A stretch of 6,416 nucleotides of DNA from Pseudomonadota bacterium (GTDB lineage: Bacteria > Pseudomonadota > Gammaproteobacteria > Xanthomonadales > Xanthomonadaceae): assembly GCA_019348095.1 (NCBI GenBank), contig JAHWKC010000135.1:1-6416 (forward strand), written 5' to 3'. Numbering within the stretch: position 1 is the first letter of the stretch; each line of letters begins with the position of its first letter. The position numbers and the translations under genes are program-made. The notes under the pieces are model-generated. The model had not been told where the DNA came from. It saw only the letters and a program-made list of their open reading frames with translations, and ran no database searches. Shown piece after piece: positions 5,380 to 6,416 of this stretch.

Positions 5380-6060
5380 CTTGGCGCTGAGCAGCTTGAC
5401 GTCGAATTGCACCGCGACATTCGGCGGGAATGGCGTACGCGGATCGGCGCCGTAGGCCTGCTCCGGCGGCAACGTCACTTCCCACTTGGAGCCAACCGGC
5501 ATCTGCAACAGCACCTCGCGCATGGCCGGCATCTCGATCTCGCTGATCTTGGCCCCCGGGATGGTGTTGGCCTTGGCGTCCGCCGGGCGCTCGCCCCACG
5601 GGAACGGGCCGGCGACCTGCAGCTCCACGGTGCTGGCCTGGGTCGGCTTTGCGCCGTTGCCGGTCTCGATTACGCGGTACTGGACGCCGCTGGGCAGCGA
5701 CTGCACACCGGCCTTGGCCTTGTTCTGGGCGACGAAGGTGTCACTGCGGGTCTTGTTGGTTGCCGCGACCTGCTCCCACTCGGCCTTGGCCTTGGCCTGC
5801 TGACGCTGCTGCATGCCCTGCACCGCGGTGCGCAGCTCTTCCACCGGAACCGCCGGCGCCTGCTCGGCGATGCCGTCGCGCAAGCCCTTGATGATGGAAT
5901 CCACCTCGACCTGTTCGCCGCTGCCGCTGACGTTGCGGCCGAGGTCGTAGCCGAGCGCGTAACTCAACTTGCCTGCTTCAGAAGTGGTGTCCTGGGCGGC
6001 GACACTGCCCGCGGTCAGAACCAGGGCGGCAACTGCGGCCGAGATCAAACGCAACTTCAT
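5377..6060 (-). CDS. Secreted FKBP-type peptidyl-prolyl isomerase-like protein (Mip/FkpA type, degenerate active site)
   Basis: A 227-residue protein with a signal peptide (1-22, predicted cleavage VAA-Q23) and so probably periplasmic. Residues about 28-125 form the FKBP N-terminal dimerisation domain (KLSYALGYDLGRN, then a long charged helix rich in Q, K, A). Residues about 126-227 form an FKBP domain, with LPSGVQYRVIETGNG, LQMPVGSKWEV (185-195), EQAYG (200-204) and FPPNVAVQFDVKLL (211-224). The segment that normally reads VHYTGxLxDGxxFDSS is replaced by residues 145-163 (VELQVAGPFPWG...), and the usual pocket tryptophan position holds M180. Y203 and F219 remain. Family knowledge places periplasmic members in outer-membrane protein folding as chaperones and isomerases; here chaperoning without much isomerase activity is plausible (inference). 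ATG 6060 is supported by GGAGG (6070-6074), 9 nt upstream. Its stop lies in a palindrome joined to the tandem array. Confidence 0.85.
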   Translation of the reverse strand: MKLRLISAAVAALVLTAGSVAAQDTTSEAGKLSYALGYDLGRNVSGSGEQVEVDSIIKGLRDGIAEQAPAVPVEELRTAVQGMQQRQQAKAKAEWEQVAATNKTRSDTFVAQNKAKAGVQSLPSGVQYRVIETGNGAKPTQASTVELQVAGPFPWGERPADAKANTIPGAKISEIEMPAMREVLLQMPVGSKWEVTLPPEQAYGADPRTPFPPNVAVQFDVKLLSAK

Positions 6061-6353
6061 TCGGTGAAACCTCCGGTGATGGACTCGGAACGGCCGGGCC
6101 GTCCCGAGCAGTTCGATGCGGTGGACCGCGTCGATCCTGTCGGAATGACACGTGCCATTTTCCGAGCGTTGAGGCAATGCACTGCCCCGAGGGTGATATC
6201 AAGTCGGTAGAGCCGCCCCGAAATGACGCGGTAGGATAACGGTGGCGCGGCTTAACCGCCACTGACGCCTATCGCTATGACAGCGCGCGGTCAGGGTAGT
6301 TCCATCGGCTGTATGCGCCCGTTCCGCCGCCCCCCTCGAACCGAAGGTCACCC
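6061..6353. promoter_or_regulatory. Divergent intergenic region between FKBP and the right-edge gene
   Basis: This 293-bp stretch has no convincing reading frame and must hold the promoters of two divergent genes. On the plus strand TTAACC (6252-6257), an 18-bp spacer and TATGAC (6276-6281) match the sigma-70 consensus at 4 of 6 positions each; this would give a leader of about 65 nt. An inverted repeat GTGGCG (6242-6247) / CGCCAC (6257-6262) covers that -35 box and could be an operator. No persuasive promoter is visible for the FKBP direction. All of this is weak pattern evidence. Confidence 0.3.
6070..6074 (-). promoter_or_regulatory. Ribosome-binding site GGAGG for the FKBP gene
   Basis: GGAGG on the minus strand lies 9 nt before ATG 6060. 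It fixes the start there rather than at the longer open frame reaching 6177, which would add residues ahead of a clear signal peptide. Confidence 0.75.
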
Positions 6354-6416
6354 ATGTCCGAAGCCACCCTGCCCGACGCGCCTGTGAACATTGCCGACCA
6401 CGGCGCGGTCCGCCTG
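6354..6416 (+). CDS. Start of an unidentified gene (partial, runs off the window)
   Basis: ATG 6354 is preceded by GAAGGT, with AAGG 6 nt upstream, and the frame stays open for 21 codons to the window edge. The visible N-terminus reads MSEATLPDAPVNIADHGAVR and is hydrophilic, with no signal peptide, so a cytoplasmic protein is likely. Too little is present to name a family. It is divergent from the FKBP gene across 293 bp. Confidence 0.6.
   Translation, partial: MSEATLPDAPVNIADHGAVRL

Noticed and set aside
4893..5420. Long open frames through the repeat array on the minus strand, one continuous with the DUF1289 protein
   Set aside because: The translation is the known repeat artefact (PREGGDP, PAKAGI, SPRRRG) rotating through frames because the unit is 74 bp. 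DUF1289 is complete from ATG 4892.
6061..6177. N-terminal extension of the FKBP protein to 6177
   Set aside because: A GGAGG site and an immediate signal peptide fix the start at 6060; the extension has no family resemblance.
6354..6416. Naming the right-edge gene as erpA or another specific gene
   Set aside because: Only 21 codons are visible and none carries a diagnostic motif; a name would be a guess.

Overview
The window is GC-rich, densely coding bacterial DNA. Gene content, GTAG-type REP elements, GGAGG ribosome-binding sites and protein wording (FKBP with a Mip/FkpA-type N-terminal domain, DUF4139 lipoprotein, PCu(A)C chaperone, CGSGVTA-type sulfurtransferase) suggest a gammaproteobacterium of the Xanthomonadaceae/Lysobacteraceae type. 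That is an inference from recognition, not from a search.

Left part (1-3067): a non-coding stretch holds a 19-nt inverted-repeat pair (36-54 / 185-203) enclosing a GTAG REP hairpin. Next comes a minus-strand periplasmic copper chaperone PCu(A)C (241-690), divergent across only 38 bp from a plus-strand two-gene operon. That operon is a DUF4139 lipoprotein (729-2294) overlapping by ATGA with an enoyl-CoA isomerase-type crotonase (2291-3067).

Middle part (3068-4892): a convergent intergenic inverted repeat separates that operon from a minus-strand cluster. In transcription order the cluster is a 62-residue DUF1289 four-cysteine protein (4892-4704), a CoA-pyrophosphatase Nudix hydrolase (4648-4028) and a 3-mercaptopyruvate-type sulfurtransferase (4031-3144). 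The last two overlap by 4 nt and are probably translationally coupled.

Right part (4893-6416): 484 bp without genes are almost entirely structured repeats: a strong hairpin plus T-tract (minus strand), a GTAG REP, four tandem 74-bp units each carrying two hairpins, and a long compound palindrome whose outer arm includes the stop codon of the next gene. That gene (6060-5377, minus) is a secreted FKBP-type protein with a normal N-terminal domain and an FKBP domain lacking most of the usual active-site residues. It is divergent from a gene that begins at 6354 and runs off the window.

The protein-coding part is mostly ordinary housekeeping or accessory metabolism: periplasmic copper handling, fatty-acid beta-oxidation, CoA and sulfur metabolism, envelope protein folding. 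I found no convincing new multi-gene system. The items most worth a second look are the 74-bp repeat array fused to the FKBP stop codon, the hairpin/T-tract 31 bp upstream of the DUF1289 operon, the degenerate FKBP active site, and the inverted-repeat/REP composite at the left end.
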